This document shows, piece after piece, positions 1 through 9,468 of a DNA stretch of 64,000 nucleotides. Each line of letters opens with the position of its first letter. Position 1 is the stretch's first letter. The notes under the pieces are model-generated. The model did not search any database, was not told the origin of the DNA, and was given only the letters and a program-made list of their open reading frames with translations. The stretch spans positions 61,288-125,287 of the forward strand of contig NZ_JAEG01000016.1 of NCBI RefSeq assembly GCF_000518785.1, in the 5' to 3' direction. The DNA comes from Paenirhizobium selenitireducens ATCC BAA-1503. GTDB lineage: Bacteria > Pseudomonadota > Alphaproteobacteria > Rhizobiales > Rhizobiaceae. The translations under genes and the position numbers were made by a program.

Positions 1-1
1 C

Positions 2-274
2 CACTTCGTGCCGCGCGACAACATCGTGCAGCATGCCGAGCTGCGCAAGCAGACGGTCATCGAATATGCGCCGAACTCCCAGCAGGCTGACGAATACCGT
101 CAGCTGGCCCAGAAGATCCATAACAATTCCGGCAAGGGCACCATCCCGACCCCGATCACCATGGAAGAGCTGGAAGACATGCTGCTCGCCTTCGGCATCA
201 TGAAGACTGACGAGCAGATGCTGGCCGAACTGGCAGCCAAGGAGGCCGCCAAGCAGGCCGTCGCCGCAGTCTGA
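2..274 (+). CDS. nifH: Nitrogenase iron protein NifH, C-terminal part (5' end outside window)
   Basis: The reading frame is open from the first bases of the window and ends with TGA at 272-274, giving about 90 residues of the NifH C-terminus. It contains the sequence [15 protein letters not shown] and the typical NifH tail with [18 protein letters not shown]. NifH is the Fe protein (dinitrogenase reductase) that passes electrons to NifDK using ATP; its Walker A and Fe-S cysteines lie upstream of the window. The end is Ala/Lys-rich ([11 protein letters not shown]), as in other rhizobial NifH. It heads the nifHDK order, 96 bp before nifD. The internal GTG at 8 is not a start; the gene is truncated only by the window edge. 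Confidence 0.96.
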   Translation, partial: HFVPRDNIVQHAELRKQTVIEYAPNSQQADEYRQLAQKIHNNSGKGTIPTPITMEELEDMLLAFGIMKTDEQMLAELAAKEAAKQAVAAV

Positions 275-370
275 CCGGCGCCAAGCGAAACCGGGCGCCG
301 GCCTTGACCCGGCGCTCCATTTCAATCCGGCGGATGTGCCGCCATCCTGTTTAAGAAGGGGTCGAACGCC

Positions 371-1882
371 ATGAGCCTCGATTATGAAAACGACAGCCAG
401 CTCCACGAGAAACTGATAGAGGACGTGCTGTCGCACTATCCCGACAAGACGGCCAAGCGCCGCAAGAAACACCTGAACGTCGCCAAGACGGGCGACGAGG
501 TCGATGCCGAAGACGGCAAGCCGCTTTCCGAATGCGACGTGAAGTCGAACATCAAGTCCATTCCGGGTGTCATGACCATCCGCGGCTGTGCCTATGCCGG
601 TTCCAAGGGCGTGGTCTGGGGCCCCGTCAAGGACATGGTCCATATCTCCCACGGACCTGTCGGCTGCGGCCAGTATTCGTGGTCGCAGCGCCGCAACTAC
701 TACATCGGCACGACCGGCATCGACACCTTCGTCACCATGCAGTTCACCTCCGACTTCCAGGAGAAGGACATCGTCTTCGGTGGCGACAAGAAGCTCGAAA
801 AGGTCATCGACGAGATCGAGGCGCTGTTTCCGCTCAACAATGGCGTTACGATCCAGTCCGAATGTCCAATCGGCCTGATCGGCGATGACATCGAAGCGGT
901 GTCGCGCAAGAAGAAGAAGGAGATCAACAAGACCATCGTGCCCGTGCGTTGCGAAGGCTTCCGTGGCGTGTCGCAGTCGCTGGGCCACCACATCGCCAAT
1001 GATGCGATCCGCGACTGGGTGTTCTCCGGCGAGGACAAGCACGCCGAATTCGAAACCGGCCCTTATGACGTCAACATCATCGGCGACTACAATATCGGCG
1101 GCGATGCCTGGGCTTCCCGCATCCTGCTCGAGGAAATGGGCCTGCGCGTGGTCGGCAACTGGTCGGGCGATGCGACGCTTGCCGAAATCGAGCGGGCGCC
1201 GAAGGCCAGGCTCAACCTCATCCATTGCTACCGTTCGATGAACTACATCTGCCGCCACATGGAAGAGAAATACGGTATCGCCTGGACGGAATACAACTTC
1301 TTCGGTCCCTCCCAGATCGAATCCAGCCTGCGCAAGATCGCCAAGCATTTTGGGCCGGAGATCGAGGCCAATGCCGAAGCCGTCATCGCCAAGTACCGGC
1401 CGCTGGTCGATGCCGTGATCGACCGCTTCCGCCCGCGCCTGCAAGGCAAGACGGTGATGCTCTATGTCGGCGGCCTGCGCCCGCGCCACGTCATCACGGC
1501 CTATGAAGACCTCGGCATGGAAATCGTCGGCACCGGCTACGAGTTCGGCCATAACGACGATTACCAGCGCACCAGCCACTACGTCAAAAGCGGCACGCTG
1601 ATCTATGACGACGTCACCGGCTACGAGCTGGAAAAGTTCATCGAGGGCATCCGTCCCGATCTGGTCGGTTCCGGCATCAAGGAAAAGTACCCGGTCCAGA
1701 AGATGGGCATCCCGTTCCGCCAGATGCATTCGTGGGACTATTCCGGCCCCTATCACGGTTATGACGGCTTCGCGATCTTTGCCCGCGACATGGATCTGGC
1801 CATCAACAACCCGGTCTGGGGTCTCTACGACGCACCGTGGAAGAAGAAGGCGCCGGCACCGATGGCGATTGCCGCCGAATGA
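371..1882 (+). CDS. nifD: Nitrogenase MoFe protein alpha chain NifD
   Basis: 503 residues, normal NifD length. All cofactor ligands are visible and shifted by exactly +11 from Azotobacter vinelandii numbering: P-cluster cysteines Cys73 (RGCAYAG), Cys99 (GPVGCGQ) and Cys165 (SECPIGL), FeMo-co ligands Cys286 ([20 protein letters not shown]) and His453 ([10 protein letters not shown]). This is therefore the molybdenum enzyme and not the V- or Fe-only type. It forms the alpha2beta2 dinitrogenase with NifK in the cytoplasm. The ATG at 371 follows a purine-rich AAGAAGGGG about 10 bases upstream. nifK follows after 167 bp, a rather long spacer in which no further gene was seen. Confidence 0.98.
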   Translation: MSLDYENDSQLHEKLIEDVLSHYPDKTAKRRKKHLNVAKTGDEVDAEDGKPLSECDVKSNIKSIPGVMTIRGCAYAGSKGVVWGPVKDMVHISHGPVGCGQYSWSQRRNYYIGTTGIDTFVTMQFTSDFQEKDIVFGGDKKLEKVIDEIEALFPLNNGVTIQSECPIGLIGDDIEAVSRKKKKEINKTIVPVRCEGFRGVSQSLGHHIANDAIRDWVFSGEDKHAEFETGPYDVNIIGDYNIGGDAWASRILLEEMGLRVVGNWSGDATLAEIERAPKARLNLIHCYRSMNYICRHMEEKYGIAWTEYNFFGPSQIESSLRKIAKHFGPEIEANAEAVIAKYRPLVDAVIDRFRPRLQGKTVMLYVGGLRPRHVITAYEDLGMEIVGTGYEFGHNDDYQRTSHYVKSGTLIYDDVTGYELEKFIEGIRPDLVGSGIKEKYPVQKMGIPFRQMHSWDYSGPYHGYDGFAIFARDMDLAINNPVWGLYDAPWKKKAPAPMAIAAE

Positions 1883-2049
1883 ACTGCCATTCCCGCTTCG
1901 CCTGCGAAACGGGGATGCCGACATCCGGTCGGTGAGACCGGCGGAATGAACCAGCGCCGGTGGGCCAGCGCCCGTCCGGTTCCTTTAAATGTCTCATATG
2001 TCCCAGTGCCGCCGTATGGCGCGGCCTGCAAGGATGGAGGTGACCCGTC

Positions 2050-3591
2050 ATGCCACAGTCGGCTGAAAAAATACTCGACCACGCCCCGCTCTTCCGCGAG
2101 CCCGAATATGTCGAGATGTTGAAGAACAAGAAGGAAAATTTCGAATGCCCGCATCCGGGCAAATGGGTCGATGACCAGCGCGAATTGACCAAGACCTGGG
2201 AATATCGTGAGAAGAATCTCGCCCGCGAGGCCCTTGTCGTCAATCCCGCCAAGGCCTGTCAGCCGCTCGGCGCGGTTTTTGCCGCCGCCGGGTTTGAGAA
2301 GACCATGTCCTTCGTGCATGGTTCGCAAGGCTGCGTCGCCTATTACCGCTCGCACCTGTCGCGCCACTTCAAGGAGCCGTCGTCCGCCGTCTCCTCGTCG
2401 ATGACGGAAGATGCCGCCGTCTTCGGCGGCCTGAAGAACATGATCGACGGGCTTGCCAACACCTACACGCTTTACGAGCCGAAGATGATCGCGGTCTCGA
2501 CCACCTGTATGGCGGAAGTCATCGGCGACGACCTGCGCAGCTTCATCGAGAACGCCAAGAACGAGGGTTCCGTACCGGTCGACTACGACGTGCCGTTCGC
2601 CCACACGCCGGCCTTCGTCGGCAGCCATGTCGACGGCTACGACAACATGGTGCGCGGCGTGTTCGAGCATTTCTGGAAGGGCCAGCCGCGCACCGAGATC
2701 AAGGGCCGCTTCAACCTGATCCCCGGCTTCGACGGCTTCTGCGTCGGCAATAACCGCGAGATCAAGCGCATGCTGGCGATGATGGATGTCGACTACGCCT
2801 TCATCCAGGACGCCTCCGACCAGTACGACACGCCGTCGGATGGCGAGTATCGCATGTATGACGGCGGCACGAAGATCGACGACGTGAAGGCGGCGCTGAA
2901 TGCTGAATGGACGCTGTCGCTGCAGCACTACAACACCCGCAAGACCGAGGATTATTGCAGGGAGGTCGGCCAGAAGGTCGCGTCGCTCCATTATCCGATG
3001 GGCGTTGGCGGCACCGACGACCTGTTGATGAAGGTCTCGGAGATGACGGGGAAGGAAATCCCGGAAGAACTGCGCATGGAGCGCGGTCGCCTGGTCGATG
3101 CCATGGCCGACAGCCAAGCCTATCTGCATGGCAAGAAATACGCGATCTACGGCGATCCGGATTTCGTGTACGGCATGGCCCGCTTCATCCTGGAAACGGG
3201 CGGCGAGCCGACCCATTGCCTGGCCACCAATGGTTCAGCTGCGTGGGGAGCCGAGATGAAGGAACTCTTCGCCTCCACGCCCTTCGGCAAGGATTGCCAG
3301 GTCTGGCCGGGCAAGGATCTGTGGGCCATGCGCTCGCTGCTCTTCACCGAGCCGGTCGATCTCCTGATCGGCAGTTCCTATGGCAAATATCTGGAGCGGG
3401 ATACCGGCACGCCGCTCTTGCGCCTGACCTTTCCGATCTTCGACCGCCATCACCATCACCGCTTCCCGGTCATGGGCTACCAGGGCGGCCTGCGGGTTCT
3501 GACGACGATCCTCGACAAGTTCTTCGACGTCTACGACCAGCAGACGATCGTACCGTCGAAGACCGACTATTCCTTCGACCTGACGCGCTGA
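2050..3591 (+). CDS. nifK: Nitrogenase MoFe protein beta chain NifK
   Basis: 513 residues. The P-cluster ligands Cys70 (AKACQPLG), Cys95 ([10 protein letters not shown]) and Cys153 ([11 protein letters not shown]) are at the same positions as in A. vinelandii. Position 188, the serine that ligates the oxidised P-cluster in A. vinelandii, is alanine here (HTPAFVGSH), and position 99 is tyrosine (CVAYYR). This pair matches the tyrosine-ligated P-cluster reported for Gluconacetobacter diazotrophicus. The start ATG at 2050 is preceded by GGATGGAGG with good spacing. It forms the alpha2beta2 tetramer with NifD. A GC-rich hairpin follows the stop and separates the structural genes from nifEN. Confidence 0.98.
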   Translation: MPQSAEKILDHAPLFREPEYVEMLKNKKENFECPHPGKWVDDQRELTKTWEYREKNLAREALVVNPAKACQPLGAVFAAAGFEKTMSFVHGSQGCVAYYRSHLSRHFKEPSSAVSSSMTEDAAVFGGLKNMIDGLANTYTLYEPKMIAVSTTCMAEVIGDDLRSFIENAKNEGSVPVDYDVPFAHTPAFVGSHVDGYDNMVRGVFEHFWKGQPRTEIKGRFNLIPGFDGFCVGNNREIKRMLAMMDVDYAFIQDASDQYDTPSDGEYRMYDGGTKIDDVKAALNAEWTLSLQHYNTRKTEDYCREVGQKVASLHYPMGVGGTDDLLMKVSEMTGKEIPEELRMERGRLVDAMADSQAYLHGKKYAIYGDPDFVYGMARFILETGGEPTHCLATNGSAAWGAEMKELFASTPFGKDCQVWPGKDLWAMRSLLFTEPVDLLIGSSYGKYLERDTGTPLLRLTFPIFDRHHHHRFPVMGYQGGLRVLTTILDKFFDVYDQQTIVPSKTDYSFDLTR

Positions 3592-3597
3592 CCTTAT

Positions 3598-3622
3598 CCG
3601 GCCCCCGCGCGCCGGGGGCCGG
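3598..3622 (+). terminator. GC-rich hairpin between nifK and nifE (attenuator or mRNA-stabilising stem-loop)
   Basis: Perfect 10-bp inverted repeat (CCGGCCCCCG at 3598-3607, CGGGGGCCGG at 3613-3622) with a 5-base loop, starting 7 bases after the nifK stop. No T-run follows, so full termination is unlikely. A partial terminator or 3' RNA-stability element that keeps nifHDK transcripts above nifEN transcripts is the probable role (inference). Confidence 0.6.
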
Positions 3623-3660
3623 TTCCCAACGGTTTCAACTTCACGGTGGAGACAGATGCG

Positions 3661-5169
3661 ATGTCCGAATTGAAGGCAAAAATCGAGGACGTGTTCAACG
3701 AGCCCGGTTGCGACAAGAACCAGGGCAAGGACGCCAAGTCCCGTAAGAAGGGTTGTTCCAAGCCGCTGACGCCGGGGGCTGCTGCCGGTGGCTGCGCCTT
3801 CGACGGCGCCAAGATCGTGCTGCAGCCCGTGACCGACGTGGCCCATCTGATCCATGCGCCGCTCGCCTGCGAGGGCAATAGTTGGGACAACCGAGGTGCC
3901 GCCTCTTCGGGTCCGAGCCTCTGGCGCACCAGTTTCACCACCGACCTTACCGAACTCGACATCGTCATGGGGCAGGGCGAGCGCAAGCTGTTCAGGGCGA
4001 TCCGTGAGATTGCCGAGCGATATGGGCCGCCGGCGATCTTCGTCTATTCCACCTGCGTGACCGCGCTGATCGGCGACGATATCGAAGCCGTCTGCCGTCG
4101 CGCGGCGGAAAAGTTCGGGCTTCCCGTGGTCCCGGTCAACGCGCCGGGCTTCGTCGGGTCAAAAAACCTCGGCAACAAGCTCGCCGGCGAGGCGCTGCTC
4201 GACCATGTGATCGGCACCGAGGAGCCGGACGACGTCACGCCCTATGACGTCAACATTCTCGGTGAGTTCAACCTGTCCGGCGAATTCTGGATGGTGAAGC
4301 CGCTGCTCGAAAAGCTCGGCATGCGCATTCGCGCCTGCATCCCCGGCGACGCGCGATACCATGATGTCGCCACCGCCCACCGCGCCCGGGCGACGATGAT
4401 GGTCTGTTCCACAGCCCTCATCAATCTGGCCCGCAAGATGGAGGAACGCTTCGGCATCCCCTATTTCGAAGGCTCGTTCTACGGGATCTGGGATACCTCC
4501 GAGGCGCTCCGGGAACTTGCCCGCCTGCTCGTACAACAAGGAGCGCCCCCTGAGCTCCTTGAGCGGACGGATTCCCTAATCGAGGAGGAGGAGGCCACCG
4601 CCTGGGCCGCGCTCGAGGGATTCCGTCCGCGTCTTGAAGGCAAGCGCGTGTTGCTCAACACCGGCGGCGTGAAGTCGTGGTCGGTGGTCCATGCACTGCA
4701 GGAAATCGGCATCGAGATCGTCGGCACCTCGGTCAAGAAATCGACGCCCGAGGACAAGGAGCGCATCAAGCAGATCCTCAAAGACGAGAACCACATGTTC
4801 GACTCGATGGCGCCGCGCGACCTCTACGCCATGCTGGCCGAGCACAAGGCCGATATCATGCTGTCGGGTGGCCGCACCCAGTTCATCGCGCTGAAAGCCA
4901 AGATGCCCTGGCTCGATATCAACCAGGAACGCCACCATCCCTATGCCGGCTATGACGGCATGGTGGAACTCGTCCGACAGATCGACATCGCCATCCACAA
5001 TCCGGTCTGGCAGACGGTGCGCCAACCCTGTCCCTGGGACAGAGACGGCAATCCGGCCGCAATCGCCGCGGTTGTGTCTCCGCCTACCGATGAGGTCGCG
5101 CTGCCGGCACCAAACCATGCCTTCCGAAAATTCACCTCCACCACCGCCGACGACATGGGAGAATGCTGA
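3661..5169 (+). CDS. nifE: FeMo-cofactor scaffold protein NifE
   Basis: 502 residues, paralogue of NifD. With NifN it forms the E2N2 scaffold on which the precursor cluster (L-cluster) matures into FeMo-co. Visible landmarks are GGCAFDGAKIVLQPVTDVAH, the APLACEG and STCVTALIGDD cysteine motifs, and CSTALINLARKMEERFG, the region matching the FeMo-co cysteine of NifD. The ATG at 3661 is chosen over the in-frame GTG at 3646 because GGTGGAG (3645-3651) sits at proper Shine-Dalgarno distance and the resulting start (MSELKAKIEDVF) is the usual NifE N-terminus. The stop codon overlaps the nifN start, pointing to translational coupling. Confidence 0.97.
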   Translation: MSELKAKIEDVFNEPGCDKNQGKDAKSRKKGCSKPLTPGAAAGGCAFDGAKIVLQPVTDVAHLIHAPLACEGNSWDNRGAASSGPSLWRTSFTTDLTELDIVMGQGERKLFRAIREIAERYGPPAIFVYSTCVTALIGDDIEAVCRRAAEKFGLPVVPVNAPGFVGSKNLGNKLAGEALLDHVIGTEEPDDVTPYDVNILGEFNLSGEFWMVKPLLEKLGMRIRACIPGDARYHDVATAHRARATMMVCSTALINLARKMEERFGIPYFEGSFYGIWDTSEALRELARLLVQQGAPPELLERTDSLIEEEEATAWAALEGFRPRLEGKRVLLNTGGVKSWSVVHALQEIGIEIVGTSVKKSTPEDKERIKQILKDENHMFDSMAPRDLYAMLAEHKADIMLSGGRTQFIALKAKMPWLDINQERHHPYAGYDGMVELVRQIDIAIHNPVWQTVRQPCPWDRDGNPAAIAAVVSPPTDEVALPAPNHAFRKFTSTTADDMGEC

Positions 5170-6551
5170 TGGCCCGCGTATTGCACCAGACCAAATCCGC
5201 GGCGGTCAATCCGCTCAAATCCTCGCAGCCGCTGGGCGCCGCCTTCGCCTATCTCGGCGTCGATGGCGCCATGCCGCTGTTTCACGGCAGCCAGGGCTGC
5301 ACCTCCTTTGCGCTGGTGCTGTTCGTGCGCCATTTCAAGGAAACCATCCCCCTGCAGACCACCGCCATGGACGAGGTGGCGACCATTCTCGGCGGCGCCG
5401 ACCACCTGGAAGAGGCGATCCTCAACCTGAAGACCCGCACCAAGCCGTCGCTGATCGGCATCTGCACCACCGCGCTGGTGGAAACGCGCGGCGAGGACTT
5501 CGCCGGCGATGTCGCCGCGATCAAGATGCGCCGCGCCGAAGACCTGGCCGGCACCGAAGTCGTGCTGTCGACCACGCCGGATTTCGATGGCGCGATCGAG
5601 GAGGGCTGGGCCAAGGCCGTCACCTCGATGATCGATGGCGTGACGATCGCGGGCGAACGGGCGCGTGATCCGAAAAAGGTGGCGATCCTGCCCGGCTGGC
5701 ACCTGACGGTGGCCGATATCGAGCATATTCGCGAAACGGTGGAAAGTTTCGGCCTGACACCGGTCATCCTGCCGGATGTCTCCGGTTCGCTCGACGGCAC
5801 CGTACCGGAGCGCTGGATCCCGACCACCTATGGCGGGACGAAGGTCGAGGACATCCGCGATCTCGGAACCTGCTTCCAGGCAATCGCCATCGGCGAGCAC
5901 ATGCGCGGACCGGCGGAGGCCTTGCAGGCGAGAACCGGCGTGCCCTATGCGCTGTTCCAGCAGCTCTCGGGCATGAAGGCGATCGATCGCTTCATCACCA
6001 TGCTGGCGATGATTTCCGGCAATCCGGTGCCGGCCAAGGTCCGCCGCCGACGGGTCCAGTTGCAGGATGCGCTGCTGGACGGCCATTTTCACTTCGGTGG
6101 CAAGCGGATCGCTGTTGCCGCCGAGCCGGACCATCTCTATCAGCTCTCGACCTTCTTCACCGGTCTCGGCGCCGAGATCACGGCGGCGGTCACCACCACC
6201 GGCACCAGCCGCATCCTGTCGAAGGTCCAGTCCGAGGTGGTTCAGGTCGGCGACCTCGCCGATCTGGAGGCCATGGCAAAAAGCGCCGATCTCATCGTCA
6301 CCCATTCGCATGGCCGGCAGGCCGCCGAACGCCTCGGCGTGCCGCTGATGCGCGTCGGCTTCCCGATCTTCGACCGGCTCGGCAGCCAGCACAGACTGAC
6401 CGTTCTCTACGAAGGAGCCCGCGCCCTGATCTTCGAGGCGGCCAATATATTCCAGGCCAACCAGCACCAACCGACGCCTGAAGGGCTCAATCCTTTCCGC
6501 AACAGGGAGACCGACAATGACAGCTGTCCGACGTCTTTCACTCGTCACTGA
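5169..6551 (+). CDS. nifN: FeMo-cofactor scaffold protein NifN
   Basis: 460 residues, paralogue of NifK and partner of NifE in the FeMo-co scaffold. The N-terminal KSSQPLGAAFAYLGV and FHGSQGCTSFA stretches correspond to the cluster-binding face of NifK. The ATG at 5169 overlaps the nifE TGA (tgATG) and lies 7 bases after GGGAG; the ATG at 5163 would be too close to this ribosome site. The last 35 bases overlap the start of nifX, so the scaffold genes and nifX are translated from one message. Confidence 0.97.
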   Translation: MARVLHQTKSAAVNPLKSSQPLGAAFAYLGVDGAMPLFHGSQGCTSFALVLFVRHFKETIPLQTTAMDEVATILGGADHLEEAILNLKTRTKPSLIGICTTALVETRGEDFAGDVAAIKMRRAEDLAGTEVVLSTTPDFDGAIEEGWAKAVTSMIDGVTIAGERARDPKKVAILPGWHLTVADIEHIRETVESFGLTPVILPDVSGSLDGTVPERWIPTTYGGTKVEDIRDLGTCFQAIAIGEHMRGPAEALQARTGVPYALFQQLSGMKAIDRFITMLAMISGNPVPAKVRRRRVQLQDALLDGHFHFGGKRIAVAAEPDHLYQLSTFFTGLGAEITAAVTTTGTSRILSKVQSEVVQVGDLADLEAMAKSADLIVTHSHGRQAAERLGVPLMRVGFPIFDRLGSQHRLTVLYEGARALIFEAANIFQANQHQPTPEGLNPFRNRETDNDSCPTSFTRH

Positions 6552-7014
6552 CGAGGGTCAGGCACCTGCGCCCGAACGCCCCAAGGGGGCATTGCGCATC
6601 GCGATTGCGACGCAGGACATGAAGGGGCTGAATGCCCATTTCGGGTCGGCAAAGCTGTTTGCGGTCTATGACGTGACGCCCGAAAGCTGGAATTTCGTCG
6701 AGGCGGTCGGCTTCGGCGATGTGTCCGACGAGAGCGGCAAGCACAAGACCGAGGGCGACGATCGGATCACGCCGAAGGTCGAGGCGCTCAAGGGGTGCCA
6801 CCTGTTGTTCTGCCTGGCGATCGGCGGCCCGTCCGCCGCCAAGGTCGTCTCGGCGAAGATCCACCCGATCAAGGTGCCCCAGCCCTCTTCGATCGACGAA
6901 GTGCTGGGCCGCACCCAGACCATGCTCAAGACGGCGCCGCCGCCCTGGCTGCGCAAGGTGCTGGCCGAGGCCGGCGTTTCCGCCACCAAGCCGTCCTTCG
7001 ACGACGAAGATTGA
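6517..7014 (+). CDS. nifX: FeMo-co carrier protein NifX
   Basis: 165 residues of the NifX/NafY dinitrogenase iron-molybdenum cofactor family. It binds the NifB-co and VK-cluster precursors and escorts them to and from NifEN. The core reads LRIAIATQDMKGLNAHFGSA, with later GCHLLFCLAIGGPSAAKV and a lysine-rich IHPIKVPQPSSIDEVL segment typical of NifX. The start ATG lies inside the nifN 3' end behind a CAGGGAG ribosome site. It is followed after 15 bp by the DUF269 gene, the standard order in proteobacterial nif operons. Confidence 0.95.
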   Translation: MTAVRRLSLVTDEGQAPAPERPKGALRIAIATQDMKGLNAHFGSAKLFAVYDVTPESWNFVEAVGFGDVSDESGKHKTEGDDRITPKVEALKGCHLLFCLAIGGPSAAKVVSAKIHPIKVPQPSSIDEVLGRTQTMLKTAPPPWLRKVLAEAGVSATKPSFDDED

Positions 7015-7029
7015 AAAAGGAGACTGCCC

Positions 7030-7512
7030 ATGACCCCGACTGCCGTTCTCGAAAAGACCGTCGTCTCCGACGACGACGCCATGGCGACGCCGTTCATGAA
7101 ATGCCTGGTCAGGCTGATGCGCGCGCAGGATACCTATGACGCCTGGGAGGGGCGCTCGGATGCCTCCATCCTCACCGACTTCATCGTGACGAAGGAGCAG
7201 CGCCGGGAGATTCCGATCATCGGCGATCCCGACCCGGATGTGCTGTGGCGGCTGGAGATATTCTATTCAGCGGTCGGCCTCGCGATCGAGCAGGAGACCG
7301 GAATCATGGCCTCGCCGATGATGAAGATGAGCCATGAGGGATTTGGCCGCGTGCTGCTGACGACCGGCCGCCTCGTCGTCGTGCTGAAGACCCTGCGCGA
7401 CGTGCACCGCTTCGGTTTCGAAAACCTCTCCAAGCTTGCCGAGGCCGGCAACAAGTTGGTGCAGGACGCGGTCGAAATGGTCGGGAAATTCCCGGACGTG
7501 GCGAAATACTGA
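7030..7512 (+). CDS. NifX-associated nitrogen fixation protein (DUF269 family)
   Basis: 160 residues, strongly acidic, and without transmembrane or signal segments. It matches the NifX-associated family by length, position right after nifX and sequences such as [36 protein letters not shown] and [20 protein letters not shown]. Its biochemical role is not settled; family members are found almost only in nif operons and are thought to help cofactor assembly. AAAAAGGAG precedes the ATG with proper spacing. The next small gene starts 15 bp after the stop. Confidence 0.92.
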   Translation: MTPTAVLEKTVVSDDDAMATPFMKCLVRLMRAQDTYDAWEGRSDASILTDFIVTKEQRREIPIIGDPDPDVLWRLEIFYSAVGLAIEQETGIMASPMMKMSHEGFGRVLLTTGRLVVVLKTLRDVHRFGFENLSKLAEAGNKLVQDAVEMVGKFPDVAKY

Positions 7513-7527
7513 AGGCGGGAGGTGGCG

Positions 7528-7728
7528 ATGTCGGAACTCGAAGAGCTGCAGAAGAAGGTCCGCAAGCTCAACTCTCGCGCCGGAAACGCGAAGATGGAAC
7601 TGCACGATCTGGCCGAGGACCTGCCGATCAACTGGGCGGAAATCATCACGGTCGCCGAAAAGACCTATGTCGTCTTTGCCGAACTCGAGGCGGCGAAGGC
7701 CGAGCTCGCGGCGATGGAGGGCGCCTGA
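7528..7728 (+). CDS. Small nif-operon protein of the CCE_0567/DUF683 family
   Basis: 66 residues, predicted to be almost fully helical, beginning MSELEELQKKVRKLNSRAGN. It matches the short CCE_0567-type proteins found between the DUF269 gene and the nif ferredoxin gene in many diazotrophs; the function is unknown. The ATG at 7528 is preferred over the GTG at 7522 because GGGAGG (7517-7522) then serves as ribosome site. The TGA overlaps the start of fdxB (tgATG), so the two are probably translationally coupled. Confidence 0.88.
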   Translation: MSELEELQKKVRKLNSRAGNAKMELHDLAEDLPINWAEIITVAEKTYVVFAELEAAKAELAAMEGA

Positions 7729-8051
7729 TGTCCGGCCCCTTTGCCAGCCGTGATGGTTCGAGCTGGATGCCGGACTATCTGACGGCCATTGATGGCAAGA
7801 CCTGCATCGGCTGCGGCCGGTGCTTCAAGGTCTGCTCGCGCGGCGTCATGCATCTCTATGGCGTCGATGACGAGGGCGAGATCCTCGGCCTTTGCGCCGA
7901 GGGTGAAGACGATGATTTCGACGGCGAGCTGAACCGCATGATCATGGTCGTCGACCAGGCCGGCGCCTGTATCGGCTGCGGCGCCTGCGCTCGTGTGTGT
8001 CCGAAGAATTGCCAGACCCATGTGGCGGCGAGCCAGCTTGTCGCCGCGTAA
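7728..8051 (+). CDS. fdxB: Nif-specific ferredoxin III FdxB (two 4Fe-4S clusters)
   Basis: 107 residues with two cysteine motifs: Cys26, 29, 32 and 36 (CIGCGRCFKVC) and Cys81, 84, 87 and 91 (CIGCGACARVC), plus an extra Cys95. A long acidic insert (EGEDDDFDGE) lies between them, as in the nif-specific ferredoxin III type. It probably supplies electrons to NifH or to cofactor assembly. It starts inside the stop of the preceding small gene and sits 39 bp before nifQ. Confidence 0.93.
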   Translation: MSGPFASRDGSSWMPDYLTAIDGKTCIGCGRCFKVCSRGVMHLYGVDDEGEILGLCAEGEDDDFDGELNRMIMVVDQAGACIGCGACARVCPKNCQTHVAASQLVAA

Positions 8052-8090
8052 CGTGGGCCTCGGATCAGCCGCCTGAAAGGAGGTCACGCC

Positions 8091-8717
8091 ATGTTCGCCG
8101 AACACTATGCCAGCCTGATCGCCGGCCAATGGCCCGCGATCGACCCGGAAACCGCCTTCGACCAGCATGTGCTGGCCTGCGTCTTGTCTCTCGCGCGCGA
8201 TGAAGTGCTTGCCGGCCGCTACACATTGACCGAAGCCACCGGCCTTGAACCTCGGAGCCTCCTGCGGTTGACCGCGATCAGCTTTCCCGTCGCATCGTTC
8301 GATCATTTCGATCTTGACCCGGCAGGCAAGGAGCCCGAGCGGACGCAGGAGGAAGAGCTACTTTATGCCTTGTTGCTGCAGCATGCAGATCGCGGTCTCG
8401 ACAAGAGCGCCTATTTCGCCCGTATTCTCGCAAGGCGTGCCATGCGGGACGATCACCTCTGGCAGGATCTCGGGCTCTTCGAAAGGGCCGAGTTGACGCG
8501 CCTCTTGAGCCGTCATTTCCCGGCCCTTGCCCAAGGCAATACCGAAAACATGAAGTGGAAGAAGTATTTCTATCGCAAGCTCTGCGAGGCCGAAGGGTTT
8601 TCGCTCTGCACTGCGCCAAGCTGTCGAGACTGCACAGACTTCACGTCCTGTTTCGGGGAGGAGACGGGCGAGAGCCGACTGGCACTGCTGAAGAATGGGG
8701 TCGTCGCTGCGGGCTAA
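8091..8717 (+). CDS. nifQ: Molybdenum donor protein NifQ
   Basis: 208 residues. The C-terminus carries the diagnostic motif C-X4-C-X2-C-X5-C at Cys173, 178, 181 and 187 (CTAPSCRDCTDFTSC), which holds an Fe-S/Mo-Fe-S cluster in characterised NifQ. NifQ delivers molybdenum to NifEN/NifH during FeMo-co synthesis. An AAAGGAGG ribosome site lies before the ATG. It is the last recognisable gene of the nif operon; no clear T-run terminator was seen directly after it. Confidence 0.95.
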   Translation: MFAEHYASLIAGQWPAIDPETAFDQHVLACVLSLARDEVLAGRYTLTEATGLEPRSLLRLTAISFPVASFDHFDLDPAGKEPERTQEEELLYALLLQHADRGLDKSAYFARILARRAMRDDHLWQDLGLFERAELTRLLSRHFPALAQGNTENMKWKKYFYRKLCEAEGFSLCTAPSCRDCTDFTSCFGEETGESRLALLKNGVVAAG

Positions 8718-8960
8718 GCTCCCGCCACCGGTCGCATGGCATTCACCAAGGCAAAACCGACGTTTGACCAACCAGTGCCTCCCTGCAAGTAGTCCTTGCA
8801 TTGTCTTTCGGCAGGTTGTTCTCACATCAATCCGGAACTGTGGGAGTTGTGGTCCGGATCGTCAAGATTGCAGTAGTTACGGAGTTGATCAACTTTGGAG
8901 GCAAGATCTGACCCTACATCGCTCTCGTCACATCACGTTTGATTCATCAATCATCGGATC
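8718..8960. other. Gene-free region after nifQ
   Basis: No convincing coding potential, RNA gene or NifA-type TGT-N10-ACA site was found in these 240 bases. The lower GC content compared with the flanking genes suggests decayed sequence next to the SDR remnant. Confidence 0.5.
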
Positions 8961-8964
8961 TGCT

Positions 8965-9200
8965 CTAGCGGCCGAGCGGAATCGCATCCTCCATGTTCTT
9001 GATGAAAGTGCTGCTGCGGTGCAGTTGGATCGCCTCAGTCAAAATATTGCCCGGCTCGACGCCATTGACCTGGATGCCGTAGGACGAGAATTCCAACGCA
9101 GCCGACCGGATAAATCCGTTGATACCGGCCTTGCTGGCATCGTAGTGGCCATGGCCACGACGATGCCTGACGATCTTCGGTTCCGCAATAGAACAGCTTA
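8965..9200 (-). pseudogene. Remnant of a short-chain dehydrogenase/reductase (SDR)
   Basis: The minus-strand frame reads HYDASKAGINGFIRSAALEF followed by an IQVNGVEPGNILTEA segment, which is the catalytic YxxxK helix and the following strand of an SDR. The Rossmann N-terminus is missing, and translation stops right after IPLGR, where intact SDRs continue for about 40 more residues. Only about a third of the gene survives, so it cannot be functional. It shows that the stretch between nifQ and the monooxygenase has been rearranged. Confidence 0.65.
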
Positions 9201-9356
9201 GTAGGGGGACGCGTCTTAACAAGGCAGCGGTTGAGATTCGTAAGTTCCATAATTAAGCCTATCTCTCAATATTGCTTTGGAGAGGTTCGAAAGCTTCGCG
9301 TTAGTACAAGTCTCTGTGGGCTCAGGGCCCCGCAACCAGTTCAAACATAAAAGTCT
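9201..9356. other. Gene-free spacer between SDR remnant and terminator
   Basis: Only short overlapping open frames without recognisable content. Relatively AT-rich compared with neighbouring genes. Nothing more can be supported. Confidence 0.4.
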
Positions 9357-9386
9357 AACCGCTCCCATCCAGGGGGCGGTTTTTGC
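9357..9386 (+). terminator. Rho-independent terminator-like hairpin
   Basis: Stem AACCGCTCCC (9357-9366) and GGGGGCGGTT (9372-9381), 10 bp with one G-U pair, 5-base loop, followed by TTT. It reads as a terminator on the + strand, downstream of the nif operon and the SDR remnant. Confidence 0.6.
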
Positions 9387-9468
9387 GTTTCTGGCCTTCG
9401 CTTTCCCTGCCTCTGCCCAGGTCGACGTCTCGATCCTCAGGACCTCGCAGGATCGTCGGACGCACAAC

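Noticed and set aside
1825..3216. Long minus-strand open frame (463 codons) opposite nifD-nifK
   Set aside because: It is the shadow of strongly conserved nif genes in GC-rich DNA, with no recognisable domain.
8956..8969. GGATCTGCTCTAGC, repeated inverted at 63463-63476 just at the ubiX stop
   Set aside because: Short CTAGAGC-type sequences are scattered behind genes in rhizobial genomes; 14 bases without other flanking similarity do not support a mobile-element end.
8718..9250. Possible NifA upstream site (TGT-N10-ACA) or sigma54 promoter after nifQ
   Set aside because: No correctly spaced match was found on either strand.
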